NCBI RefSeq assembly: GCF_014648135.1
Contig: NZ_BMQN01000001.1
Location: 620,001 to 684,000 of the forward strand
Length of the DNA: 64,000 nucleotides
Reading direction: 5' to 3'
Source: Deinococcus sedimenti
Lineage (GTDB): Bacteria; Deinococcota; Deinococci; Deinococcales; Deinococcaceae
A model generated the notes under the pieces. That model was given only the letters and a program-made list of their open reading frames with translations, was not told the origin of the DNA and searched no databases. Shown here piece after piece: positions 1-9,320 of this stretch. How positions within the stretch are numbered: position 1 is the first letter of the stretch; every line of letters begins with the position of its first letter. The position numbers were made by a program, and so were the translations under genes.

Positions 1-1
1 G

Positions 2-292
2 TGCGACCTGGGCTACCTGCGCGAGGCGTACCGCACCCAGTCAGGGCGGGTGGGCTGGCGCTGCCCCGCCGAACCCGCCCAAGCCTACGGGGCGAAGGGC
101 GGGGACACCGCCGACACCGTGGGCCGCAAGTGCCTGTGCAACGCCCTGATGGCCGACGCCGGGTACGCGCAGGTTCAGCGCGGCCGCGTCACCGAACCTG
201 GCCTGCTGACCAGCGGGGACGGACTGGCTGCCCTGCGAGGCTGGACGCCCGGGTACGGCGCGGCGGACGTGCTGCGCGTCCTGCACGGCTGA
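2..292 (+). CDS. Nitronate monooxygenase family protein, C-terminal part
   Basis: Only the last 96 residues are in the window. The reading frame opens with CDLGYLREAYRT and continues with RCPAEP, AYGAKGG, DTVGRKCLCNAL and ends at a TGA. This block is typical of the C-terminus of the FMN-dependent nitronate monooxygenase (2-nitropropane dioxygenase) family, which oxidises alkyl nitronates. The FMN-binding barrel lies upstream of the window, so activity cannot be judged. The family assignment rests on motif recognition, not on a search. Confidence 0.75.
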   Translation, partial: CDLGYLREAYRTQSGRVGWRCPAEPAQAYGAKGGDTADTVGRKCLCNALMADAGYAQVQRGRVTEPGLLTSGDGLAALRGWTPGYGAADVLRVLHG

Positions 293-498
293 TCCGGTAT
301 TCAAGTGATTTCAGGTCATTCGGAGTCGCCCGGTGGCCCCCTCACCCTTCCGTCGCTTCGCTCCTCCCTCCCTCTCCCTCCGGGGGAGAGGGGACAACGG
401 AACGCGACCACGTTGGAGACAAGTCACTTTCATACCGTCTGAATGGCCCACCCCGACCTGCCGGAAGGAGCGGGGCGGGTGCGCTAGGGTGGAGGCAC
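293..498. other. Intergenic region with a GC-rich hairpin and the meaB promoter
   Basis: No gene is seen here apart from the short ORF that begins at 499. A pyrimidine-rich stretch leads into a near-perfect hairpin at 370-392 (CCCTCTCCC paired with GGGAGAGGG), which could end transcription of the upstream gene, although no T-run follows. A -10 box TAGGGT lies at 485-490, 8 nt before the short ORF. The rest has no recognisable structure. Confidence 0.45.
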
Positions 499-536
499 AT
501 GCACCCTCACCTGCCCACGCCTGACCGGGGGAGCCC

Positions 537-540
<4 letters not shown>
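499..540 (+). CDS. Short upstream ORF (13 codons) coupled to meaB
   Basis: The ATG lies 8 nt after the -10 box TAGGGT, so the transcript would begin at or near this codon. The 13-residue product is MHPHLPTPDRGSP. Its TGA overlaps the GTG start of meaB in the sequence GTGA, and a purine-rich GGGGGAG sits inside the ORF at 527-533 as a possible ribosome-binding site for meaB. The likely role is translational delivery of ribosomes to meaB; the peptide itself need not function. The same layout recurs at several other genes in the window. Confidence 0.5.
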
Positions 541-2020
<1,480 letters not shown>

Positions 2021-2032
2021 CCCGCAACGAAT

Positions 2033-2067
2033 CAGGGCGGCCCGCGCTGATGCCCGGAGCCGCCCTG
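2033..2067. terminator. Hairpin between convergent genes
   Basis: CAGGGCGG at 2033-2040 pairs perfectly with CCGCCCTG at 2060-2067 over a 19-nt loop. It lies between two convergent genes, so it may act in both directions. No clear T-run follows on either side, so efficiency is uncertain. Confidence 0.45.
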
Positions 2068-2084
2068 TCCTCTGCTCCCTCGGG

Positions 2085-2609
2085 TCAGTTCACCCGGACG
2101 CTGTTCGTCAGGGTGCGGACCACAGCCTCGTTCTTCGCGAAGTCCTTCACGTTCCCGGCGATGGTCACGACCAGCATGCGGCCTCCGACGCTAGTCACGA
2201 GCAGTTCGCGGCGCAGCTCGTCGCCCTGGCTGGGCGTGGTGAAGATGAACTGCGCCCAGGGGGTCCCGCTGACCTGCAGCAGGTTCGCCTTGAGGGTCTT
2301 CACGTTCGGGACCTGCGCCCGAATTACGCTGGGGAACTGCTCGACGAGTTTGCTCACCTCGGTCTTGTTGAGTTTGCTGTCACGCCATTCGAAGGCGACG
2401 CTCACCTTGCGGTCCTCGGTCATGAAGACGGCGTCGGGGCGGCCGGCCGAGCTGGGGAACGCGGTGCGGATCCCGGCGGCACTGAGGGTCAGGAGTTTGG
2501 CGTTCGGTTCGACGGTCACGGGGACGTTACCCAGCTTCACGGGCACGGCACTGGCGGCGCCCAGGGTCACGGCGGCGGCGAGCGTCAGGAGAAGGGAGCG
2601 GGGCTTCAT
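2085..2609 (-). CDS. Secreted protein of unknown function
   Basis: A 174-residue protein with a classic signal peptide: MKPRS, a hydrophobic core and an ASA-like cleavage region near residue 22. The mature part is about 150 residues with alternating strands, and I recognise no domain. It could be a periplasmic or surface protein. The ATG lies 9 nt after the -10 box TAGGGT (2624-2619 on the reverse strand), which fixes the start and suggests a leaderless mRNA. It stands alone between convergent and co-directional neighbours with no obvious functional link. Confidence 0.75.
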   Translation of the reverse strand: MKPRSLLLTLAAAVTLGAASAVPVKLGNVPVTVEPNAKLLTLSAAGIRTAFPSSAGRPDAVFMTEDRKVSVAFEWRDSKLNKTEVSKLVEQFPSVIRAQVPNVKTLKANLLQVSGTPWAQFIFTTPSQGDELRRELLVTSVGGRMLVVTIAGNVKDFAKNEAVVRTLTNSVRVN

Positions 2610-2688
2610 GTCAGTGCCACCCTAGCGTGAGAGGTGAGAACGCTCGTGAACCGAGCATGAGGACTGTGCGATTCGCATCAATTTCACG

Positions 2689-4284
2689 TCAGCCGATTCC
2701 GGCTGCCCTGAGCGCGAAGGTCGCGGCCCGCGCGCCAATCATCATGCTCGTCGCGTTCGTGTTCGCGTGAATGATGCGCGGCATGACGCTCGCGTCCCCC
2801 ACCCACAGGCCCCGCACGTCCCGCACCGCCAGGTCACGGCTCACCACGGCGTCCTCACCGTCACCCAGGGCCGCCGTGCCGACCGGGTGGTACAGGGTCG
2901 CGCACTCGCGCGCGACGTGCTGGCGCAGCGCCGCGTCACTGCGGTGCCCCTCGCCCGGCAGGACCTCCGCGCCGCGCAGCTCGGACAGGGGAGGGGTCGC
3001 GGCGATCTCGCGCGCCTGCCGCACGCCCGCCACGAGACTCTGCACGTCCCGCTCGTCCGTCAGGTACCCCGGATCGATCACGGGCGCCGCGAGCGGGTCG
3101 CGCGACGCCAGGCTCAGGCGGCCCCTGCTGTGCACGTCCACCAGCACCGGCCCCACCGAGAAATGATTGCCCGGCTCGGTGCGGAACCCGTGATCCCGGA
3201 AGTACGCCGGACCGAAATGGAACTGGATGTCCGGGTCGTCCTGGCTGCTCAGGCCAGGTCGGGCGTGCGTGAACGCGCAGGCCTCCGCGACATTGCTGCT
3301 CAGCGGCCCGCTGCGGTTCCACAGGTACCGCGCCAGCGCCTCGCCCTGCGGCACCCGGTCCAGACTCGTGATCCGCGACCGCGTGATCACCGGCACCGCG
3401 AGGTGATCCTGTAGCCCCCCACCCACGCCCTCCAGCGCCACACGGACCGGGATGCCGTGCCGCTGCAGTTCCGCGCGCGGCCCGATCCCCGACAGCATCA
3501 GCAGTTGCGGCGTCTGCACCGCGCCCGCCGTGAGGATCACCCCGCCCGCCGGGGCGTCCAGCGTCCGGCCCCGCCAGCGCAGCCGCACACCCGCCGCGCG
3601 CCGGCCCTCCCACAGCAGTTCCAGCACGTGCGCGCCCGTCAGGACTGTGAGGTTCGGGTGGTTCAGCACGGGCTTCAGGAACGCCCGGAACGCACTGACC
3701 CGCTCGCCCCCCAGGTGATTGCTCTCGAACAGGCCCGCGCCGTCCAGCACCCCGTCGTTGAAGGTGTCCACGACCGGCACACCAAGCCCCACCGCCGCCG
3801 CCTTCACGAACGCGTGACTCAACTCGTGCGACTCGCCGCGCGCCCCGGCAGGCATCGGACCATCCACGCCCCGCGATTCGGACGCCGGGCCCCGGTACGA
3901 CTCCAGCGCGCGGAACTCCGGCAGGACGTCCTCCCACGTCCAGCCGTCGCCCCAGCTGTCGAAATCCCGCCGCGAGCCGCGAATCCAGATGGTCGCGTTG
4001 ATCGCGCTGCTGCCGCCCAGCACCTTCCCACGCGGCCAGTAGAAGGACCGCCCCGCCGCGCGCGGCTGCGGCACCGTCGTCAGGTTCCAGTCCACCCCCG
4101 TGCGGAACAGCTTGTTGAACGCCCCCGGCGCGCGGATCAGCGGGTGAGAGTCCGGCCCGCCCGCCTCCAGCAGCAGCACCCGCGCGCCCGCGTCCAGCAG
4201 GCGCCGCACCGCCACGCAGCCGCCCGACCCGGCCCCCACCACGATGAAATCCACGCGCCCCTGCCCTGCGTCCCCGCTTGTCAT
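2689..4284 (-). CDS. GMC family oxidoreductase (choline dehydrogenase-like)
   Basis: A 531-residue FAD-dependent alcohol dehydrogenase of the glucose-methanol-choline family. The N-terminal Rossmann motif VVGAGSGGC binds FAD. GKVLGGSSAIN, ILTAGAVQTPQLLMLSG and the C-terminal YHPVGTAALG and IIHANTNATSMMIGARAA blocks match the family signatures, with the catalytic His in the YHPVGT region and Asn in the last block. The natural alcohol substrate cannot be read from sequence. The ATG at 4284 is preferred over an upstream in-frame codon because it lies 8 nt after a TATACT box, giving a near-leaderless start divergent from argJ. Length is normal. Confidence 0.9.
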   Translation of the reverse strand: MTSGDAGQGRVDFIVVGAGSGGCVAVRRLLDAGARVLLLEAGGPDSHPLIRAPGAFNKLFRTGVDWNLTTVPQPRAAGRSFYWPRGKVLGGSSAINATIWIRGSRRDFDSWGDGWTWEDVLPEFRALESYRGPASESRGVDGPMPAGARGESHELSHAFVKAAAVGLGVPVVDTFNDGVLDGAGLFESNHLGGERVSAFRAFLKPVLNHPNLTVLTGAHVLELLWEGRRAAGVRLRWRGRTLDAPAGGVILTAGAVQTPQLLMLSGIGPRAELQRHGIPVRVALEGVGGGLQDHLAVPVITRSRITSLDRVPQGEALARYLWNRSGPLSSNVAEACAFTHARPGLSSQDDPDIQFHFGPAYFRDHGFRTEPGNHFSVGPVLVDVHSRGRLSLASRDPLAAPVIDPGYLTDERDVQSLVAGVRQAREIAATPPLSELRGAEVLPGEGHRSDAALRQHVARECATLYHPVGTAALGDGEDAVVSRDLAVRDVRGLWVGDASVMPRIIHANTNATSMMIGARAATFALRAAGIG

Positions 4285-4355
4285 GTGCACCGAGTATAGA
4301 CGCCCACCCCGCGCGCCCTCCCGGTCCGGGCAGACCGCCCGGTACACTCCCGTAC
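4285..4355. promoter_or_regulatory. Divergent promoters for the GMC oxidoreductase and argJ
   Basis: Two -10 boxes lie back to back in a 71-bp gap. TATACT (reverse strand, 4298-4293) is 8 nt from the GMC start and TACACT (4343-4348) is 7 nt from the argJ start. Neither has a convincing -35 box at the usual distance. Both transcripts would be leaderless or nearly so. Confidence 0.6.
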
Positions 4356-5510
4356 ATGAGCCTCACCTTCCCCACCGGTTTCACCGCCGCCGCCATGGCC
4401 GCCGGAATCAAACCCAGCGGCAAGACCGACCTGAGCGGCGTCACCAGCAGCACTGCTTGCACCTGGGCGTTCGCGGGCACCCGCAGCACCACCGCCGCCG
4501 CGTGCGTCACCCGAAACCGCGACCTGTACGCGCAGGGCGCCCCCATCCGCGCGCTGCTCGTGAACGCCGGGAACGCCAACGCCGCCACCGGCACCCGCGG
4601 CGCGGGCGACAACGCCGACATGGCCGACGCGTTCGGCAGCGTCCTGAACGTGCCGCCCGAAGCGGTCCTGACCGCCAGCACCGGCATCATCGGGCACCTG
4701 CTCCCCATGGATAAGGTTCTCAGCGGCATCGAGCACCTGCCCGACGACCTGGAGAACGGCGCGGACGCCTTCGCCAGCGCCATCATGACCACCGACACCC
4801 GCCCCAAGACGGCAGAAGCCACCCTGAGCAGCGGCGCGCGCATCGTCGGCACTGCCAAGGGCAGCGGCATGATCCACCCCGACATGGCCACCATGTTCGC
4901 CTTCGCGTTCACCGACGCCCAGATCGATCAGGCCGCGCTGCGCGACGCGTTCCCCGCCATCGTGAACCGCACCTTCAACGCCGTCACCGTCGACGGCGAC
5001 ACCAGCACCAACGACATGGCCGTCGTCCTGTGCAACGGGCAGGCCGGACCCACCGACCTTACCGAATTCCTGACCGCCCTGGAAGGCGTCATGCGCGACC
5101 TCGCCCGGCAGATCGCCGCCGACGGCGAGGGCGCCACCAAACTCCTGACCGTGCAGGTCAGCGGCGCCCGCACCGAAGCCGAGGCCCTCGCCGCCGCCCG
5201 CACCTGCTGCGTCAGCCCCCTGCTGAAAAGCGCCGTGCACGGCAACGACCCCAACTGGGGCCGCGTCATCATGGCCGTCGGCCGCAGCGGCGCCGGCGTG
5301 AACATCGAGAAACTCCGCGTTACCGTGCAGGACCACCCGGTCTTCCAGGGCAAACCCCTCCCGTACGACGACGCGCAGGTCAGCGCCAGCATGAAAGCCG
5401 AGGAGGTCGTCTTCACCATCGACCTCGGCGTCGGCGACGCGCGCGGCGAGGCCTGGGGCTGCGATCTCAGCGCCGAATACGTCAGCATCAACGCCGACTA
5501 CACGACCTGA
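4356..5510 (+). CDS. argJ: Glutamate N-acetyltransferase / amino-acid acetyltransferase ArgJ
   Basis: A 384-residue enzyme of arginine synthesis that moves the acetyl group from N-acetylornithine to glutamate and may also make N-acetylglutamate from acetyl-CoA. The protein is made as a precursor that cuts itself before a threonine. The cleavage motif KGSGMIHPDMATM is present with the catalytic Thr at residue 179, and HGNDPNWGRVI is the conserved C-terminal block. An intact Thr and full length suggest an active enzyme. Whether it is mono- or bifunctional cannot be decided from motifs. The ATG follows a TACACT box by 7 nt. No other arg gene is adjacent. Confidence 0.95.
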   Translation: MSLTFPTGFTAAAMAAGIKPSGKTDLSGVTSSTACTWAFAGTRSTTAAACVTRNRDLYAQGAPIRALLVNAGNANAATGTRGAGDNADMADAFGSVLNVPPEAVLTASTGIIGHLLPMDKVLSGIEHLPDDLENGADAFASAIMTTDTRPKTAEATLSSGARIVGTAKGSGMIHPDMATMFAFAFTDAQIDQAALRDAFPAIVNRTFNAVTVDGDTSTNDMAVVLCNGQAGPTDLTEFLTALEGVMRDLARQIAADGEGATKLLTVQVSGARTEAEALAAARTCCVSPLLKSAVHGNDPNWGRVIMAVGRSGAGVNIEKLRVTVQDHPVFQGKPLPYDDAQVSASMKAEEVVFTIDLGVGDARGEAWGCDLSAEYVSINADYTT

Positions 5511-5573
5511 CCCGGGGAGGTGGTGCGCGGGGGGCGGGACACGGTGCCTGCCCCCCGCGCCTTGTGCCGGGTC

Positions 5574-5728
5574 ATACGGACTCCGGTTGAAAGTTTTGCA
5601 AAAACGTTCAACCCGAGCGGACTCGCAGAGCTGCGCAGCAGAGCGAGGAGGAGAAAATAGGGTTCCGGACGTGGAGCTGGCAATCCGGTGAAGTTCCGGA
5701 TTGTCAGCGAAACAAACGGAATCCGTAT
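5574..5728. repeat. Structured intergenic repeat, copy 1 (with terminal inverted repeats)
   Basis: A 155-bp element with imperfect terminal inverted repeats (ATACGGACTCCG at the left, CGGAATCCGTAT at the right). Inside are a first hairpin (TTGAA...TTCAA, 5587-5611), a conserved middle with CCGAGCGGA and GGTTCCGGACGTGGAG, and a second hairpin (CAATCCGG at 5681-5688 with CCGGATTG at 5696-5703). Related copies lie at 49925-50057 and 63779-63899, and shorter or more diverged relatives at 24775-24908, 37022-37110 and 62310-62460. Copy 1 has an extra purine-rich insertion in the middle. No protein is encoded. Its right end touches the stop codon of the next gene. Confidence 0.85.
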
Positions 5729-6726
5729 CACTCCGGCAAGCTGGACAGCGCGTCGAATCGGGCAAGATGCCGCTGCGTGCGCTCGATCCAGGGTTTCAGG
5801 ACACGTGGCGTCGCGGTGTACGGCAGGGCGGTGAACGTCAACACGGTCAGCGCCGCGCCCTCCAGCGCAGCCGCCCGCACCTTGTGGTGCCCATCCACGA
5901 TCACGTTCACGGCCAGGGTCAGGTTCGACAGCAGCGTCCCCTCGACCTGACTGTTGCTGTCCCGCTCCTCGATCACCTGCACGCAGACCGCCGTGGGGCG
6001 CGCCCCCGCCCGGAACTGCTCCCGGTAGAACGCCACCCTCCGGGCATCCAGCGACTTTTCCGCCTGGGTGGGCAGCAGGACCGAGACGCCCGCCTCCTCG
6101 CCCGGCACCTGCCGCCCGTCGGTGTACGTGATCATGCCGGGCTCCTGCCAGCCCGGCGCGCGGTAGGACAGGGCAGGTGGTGCCGTGGGCACGTCCACTC
6201 CGGGCCAGGAGCCCTCCTGAAGATCACCCGGCCAGTACCGCTCCCGCTCGTGCGTCATGTAGTCCAGCGGGCCGCCCGGCACCACCACCGACGGGCGGGT
6301 CGTGACCAGACTCGCCACGTACCACCCCGGCGGGAGGAGTGACGCCAGCCGCGTGACGGTTGCCCCGTCGAGCGCCCACAGGCCAAAGGCCAGAGCGTCC
6401 TGCAGGTCATCCACCGCTGGTAGGGCGGGACGCCGCGTCAGAGTTAGCGCGTGAAACAGCGCGGGCAGCGTGCCCGATCCCATCCCGATCAGTGCCGCCA
6501 CCCGCCCTTGAACGCGAAGCGCGGCGCCGGAGTATCCCCGGCCCTCCCAGCGCAGCGGCACCTGATCCGCCGCCTGCCCCGCCGCGACCAGCGCGAAGGG
6601 AACACGCCCCACGTGACCCTGCACCCACGCGGGATCAGGCGTGACTGCCGACCGGTCCAGTACCGGAGGCAGAGGTGCTTCCGTCTGCGGGTCGAACGTG
6701 GTGAACCACACCGGGGCCGTGTCCAT
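5728..6726 (-). CDS. Protein of unknown function with a ParB-like DGHHK segment
   Basis: A 332-residue soluble protein that I cannot assign. The only suggestive segment is near the C-terminus (about residues 272-290), where NVIVDGHHKVRAA resembles the DGHHR block of ParB/Srx-fold nucleotide-binding proteins. Just before it lies EERDSNSQVEG. The N-terminal part is rich in Pro and Trp. The stop codon TGA uses the last base of the repeat element at 5574-5728, so the element abuts the gene exactly. The start has no close -10 box and only a weak ribosome-binding site, so it is less certain than the frame. Confidence 0.65.
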   Translation of the reverse strand: MDTAPVWFTTFDPQTEAPLPPVLDRSAVTPDPAWVQGHVGRVPFALVAAGQAADQVPLRWEGRGYSGAALRVQGRVAALIGMGSGTLPALFHALTLTRRPALPAVDDLQDALAFGLWALDGATVTRLASLLPPGWYVASLVTTRPSVVVPGGPLDYMTHERERYWPGDLQEGSWPGVDVPTAPPALSYRAPGWQEPGMITYTDGRQVPGEEAGVSVLLPTQAEKSLDARRVAFYREQFRAGARPTAVCVQVIEERDSNSQVEGTLLSNLTLAVNVIVDGHHKVRAAALEGAALTVLTFTALPYTATPRVLKPWIERTQRHLARFDALSSLPE

Positions 6727-6838
6727 TCCGTCAATCTCGCACCCTCATGCCGCCCAGCCACGCTCATGTGCCCCCCGTGGCGCTCAGCATTCCTTACCGA
6801 TTCCCCCGCTCGCCCGGCGGTGGGGGTAGGGTGCGGGC

Positions 6839-7624
6839 ATGAGTGCCCCACCTACTCTTCGTCCGGTTGCATCCCGTTCGGCGCTGGCGCGTCCGCTGGA
6901 CTTCGCGTACCCGTCGAACCGCGTGGCGGCACTGGGGCTGCTGGGGACGGTGGCGCTGGCCCGCCTGCGCGGGCGCGGCTGGGCGGACGCGGTGGGAATC
7001 GGGGGCGCGGCGTTCCTGGCGTGGGCGACCGCGCGGGAACTCGACCCGGACTTCCCGGGCACGGCGAACGCGGCGCTGCCCGTGGCGGCGGTGGCCGGGC
7101 TGATCAGCCGGGGCGGAGGGCTGGCGCCGTTGCTCCCGGCGCTGGCGGTGCTGTCGGGACTGCGGGGGATCGCAGGGACGACGGGGGAGACCCTGACCCG
7201 CACCGATCACCTGGGTCTGCTGGCGCAGTCGCTCGCGGCGGCCGGAACGGGCGGTACGGTGGGCGCGCTGGTGGCCGGTGCGGCGCCCCTCCTGACCGAT
7301 GGGGGGCGGAGTGTGACCCCGCTGATGGGCGCGCTGCTGCCCCCGCTGGCCCGCGCGCGGGGCGGATCGTGGACGGGCGCACTGCTCGCGGCGGCTGCCC
7401 TGCCGCTGGCCCGTGATCTGACCGCGCCGGAACCAGTGCAGAGTGCCTGTGACCGCGCCCCGCGCGCCGTGCGGGCCGAGGAGGTCCGCCGCGCCCGGCA
7501 GGTCGCCACGCTGGCCCTGGCCGCCGGGCTGCTCACGCGGCAGTCGCGGGGGCTCCTGCCACTGGCCGCCGCGTGCCTGACCGTCGCCGCCCGCCGCGCC
7601 GGGGCGAACCTCAAGAACACCTGA
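6839..7624 (+). CDS. Hydrophobic membrane protein of unknown function
   Basis: A 261-residue Ala/Leu/Gly-rich protein with several potential membrane helices, for example around residues 30-45, 55-66, 78-110, 125-150 and 160-190, followed by a short charged stretch with two Arg-rich segments. I see no motif of a known transporter or enzyme. The ATG lies 6 nt after the -10 box TAGGGT (6827-6832), supporting this start and a leaderless mRNA. The next gene begins 67 nt downstream with its own -10 box. Confidence 0.65.
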   Translation: MSAPPTLRPVASRSALARPLDFAYPSNRVAALGLLGTVALARLRGRGWADAVGIGGAAFLAWATARELDPDFPGTANAALPVAAVAGLISRGGGLAPLLPALAVLSGLRGIAGTTGETLTRTDHLGLLAQSLAAAGTGGTVGALVAGAAPLLTDGGRSVTPLMGALLPPLARARGGSWTGALLAAAALPLARDLTAPEPVQSACDRAPRAVRAEEVRRARQVATLALAAGLLTRQSRGLLPLAAACLTVAARRAGANLKNT

Positions 7625-7691
7625 AGCCCCGCGGTCGCAGACTGGGCGCATGGAGACAGCGCCACGGAGGGTCGCCTCCTACGCTAAACGC

Positions 7692-8444
7692 ATGACCGGA
7701 CTTCCCAGGCAGATCACGCTGCTGCTCGCCACGATCCTCACGCTCGTGATGAACTACCTCAGCAACGCCCTCCCCCTCTTCGGGAACTCGAACAAGGAGG
7801 TGAGCGACGCCCTCCCGAACGCCTTCACGCCCGCCGGACTCACGTTCGCCGTGTGGGGGCCCATCTTCCTGGGCCTGGTGGTCTTCGCCGTGTACCAGGC
7901 GCTGCCCGCCCAGCGCGGCCCCCGATTTGATCGGCTGTTCTGGCCGTTCCTGCTGGGCAACCTGCTGAACGTCTCCTGGCTGCTGGCCTTCCAGAGCCTG
8001 AACTTCGGCCCCAGCGTGCTCATCATGCTCGCCCTGCTCGCCAGCCTCGTGTGGCTGTACCTCACGGTGCGCGACCTGCCGCCCCAGGGCGCGGAACGCT
8101 GGACGCTCGCGCTGCCGTCCTCGCTGTACCTGGGCTGGATCAGCGTCGCCACGATCGCCAACATCACCGCGTACCTCGTCAGCGTCGGCGTGACGGCCGG
8201 CGCGCTGGGCCTCAGCGCCCCCGTCTGGTCCGCGGTCCTCGTCGTGATTGCCGCCGCGATCGGCGTGTTCTTCCTGGCCCGCTTCCATGACTACGCCTTC
8301 GCCGGGGTGCTGCTGTGGGCCTTCTACGGCGTGTACGTCGCCCGCCCGGACGCCGCGACCGTCGTGACCGGCGTCGCCATCGCCGCCGTCATCGTTGTGC
8401 TGGGCGCCCTGCTCAGCCTGCGCACCCGCCGCACCGCGCTGTAA
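7692..8444 (+). CDS. TspO/MBR-like tryptophan-rich sensory family membrane protein
   Basis: A 250-residue integral membrane protein with seven or so hydrophobic segments. The segment FTPAGLTFAVWGPIFLGL near residue 50, followed by a Tyr-rich helix, is typical of the larger bacterial relatives of TspO/MBR. Classical TspO proteins are about 160 residues and bind porphyrins; this longer type is poorly understood, so transport or signalling is only a possibility. The ATG at 7692 is chosen because TACGCT (7680-7685) lies 6 nt before it. In-frame codons further upstream lack such support. Confidence 0.65.
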   Translation: MTGLPRQITLLLATILTLVMNYLSNALPLFGNSNKEVSDALPNAFTPAGLTFAVWGPIFLGLVVFAVYQALPAQRGPRFDRLFWPFLLGNLLNVSWLLAFQSLNFGPSVLIMLALLASLVWLYLTVRDLPPQGAERWTLALPSSLYLGWISVATIANITAYLVSVGVTAGALGLSAPVWSAVLVVIAAAIGVFFLARFHDYAFAGVLLWAFYGVYVARPDAATVVTGVAIAAVIVVLGALLSLRTRRTAL

Positions 8445-8517
8445 CGAGCGCACCCGGATGGGCTGCTGCGGGCATGACCGGCAGCGGCCCACCTGCGGTC
8501 GGTACACTGAACTTCAC

Positions 8518-9264
8518 ATGCATCCCGACTCGCCCCTGGCCCTGATCGGTTACCCCGCCCCGGCCGCCCGCGCCCTGCGCGACCTCGGCCTGATCGCCGT
8601 GAACGTCCCCACTGACGACCTGCGCGCCGTGCTGGACGCCAGCCGCACCCTCCACTTCACTGGGGCGCTCGTTCACCCCAGCCAGGAGACGCACGCGCTG
8701 GACGCCGTCACGCCCGACGCCGTCGCCCGCCGCGTGGGCCGCGTGGACGCCATCGCCCTGAGCGGCGAATTCCACGGGACCTTCGCCCTCAGCGACGCGC
8801 TGACCGACGCGCTGGACGCCAGCGGGTACGCCTCGCGCGGCGCGAGCGCCCTGATCCTCGGCGTGGACGCCCACGACCTCGCCCTGGCCCTGCCCCTCGC
8901 CCGGCTGGGCTTCACCGAGATCGGCATCGCCGCCGAGAGCACCCCCGAAGCGGAACGCGCCACCCGCGACCTGCCCGCCGGACGCCGCGCCTACCCCCTG
9001 AGCCGCCGCGACCCCAGCGTCACCGACTTCGCCGCCCGCGCCGACCTGCTGATCCTCACCGCCGGGACCCTCCCGCCCGGGCTGGTGCAGCCGTACCACA
9101 CCGTCATCGACCTGACCGGGCGGGCCAGCATCAGCGGCAGCGGCGCGAACACCCTCGACCTGCGTGACCTCCCCCTGCGGCGCCTCGCCCGGCAGCTGGA
9201 ACACGCCACCGGGCAACGCTTCCACCCACAGGAACTCGAAGGGGCCCTGCAGGCCCTCGTGTAA
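8518..9264 (+). CDS. Shikimate dehydrogenase-like protein, probably degenerate
   Basis: A 248-residue protein whose layout resembles shikimate dehydrogenase: an N-terminal substrate-type domain opening with LALIGYPAPAARAL and a segment ending FTGALVHP, then a nucleotide-type domain, with ILTAGTLPPGLVQP and VIDLTGRAS near the end. The Ser-rich shikimate-binding motif and the catalytic Lys of AroE (normally in NVTxPxK) are not apparent. It is therefore probably not the main AroE enzyme. The ATG lies 9 nt after TACACT (8503-8508). A strong terminator follows. Confidence 0.5.
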   Translation: MHPDSPLALIGYPAPAARALRDLGLIAVNVPTDDLRAVLDASRTLHFTGALVHPSQETHALDAVTPDAVARRVGRVDAIALSGEFHGTFALSDALTDALDASGYASRGASALILGVDAHDLALALPLARLGFTEIGIAAESTPEAERATRDLPAGRRAYPLSRRDPSVTDFAARADLLILTAGTLPPGLVQPYHTVIDLTGRASISGSGANTLDLRDLPLRRLARQLEHATGQRFHPQELEGALQALV

Positions 9265-9278
9265 GAGAAAAAAGGGGA

Positions 9279-9314
9279 GAGGCGCACCCACTGTTCGGGT
9301 GCGCCTCGCTTTCT
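9279..9314. terminator. Bidirectional intrinsic terminator
   Basis: GAGGCGCACCC (9279-9289) pairs perfectly with GGGTGCGCCTC (9297-9307) over a 7-nt loop. A T-rich tract follows on the forward side, and an A-rich tract precedes it, giving a T-run on the reverse side. It separates the shikimate-dehydrogenase-like gene from ileS, which converge here. Confidence 0.85.
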
Positions 9315-9320
9315 GCCCGC

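Noticed and set aside
370..392. GC-rich palindrome as part of a CRISPR or integron-like array
   Set aside because: It occurs once here, with no spacer-repeat periodicity. It is better read as a hairpin.
2936..4912. Reverse open frame spanning the GMC gene and argJ
   Set aside because: It covers two real genes in the wrong frame and has no domain.
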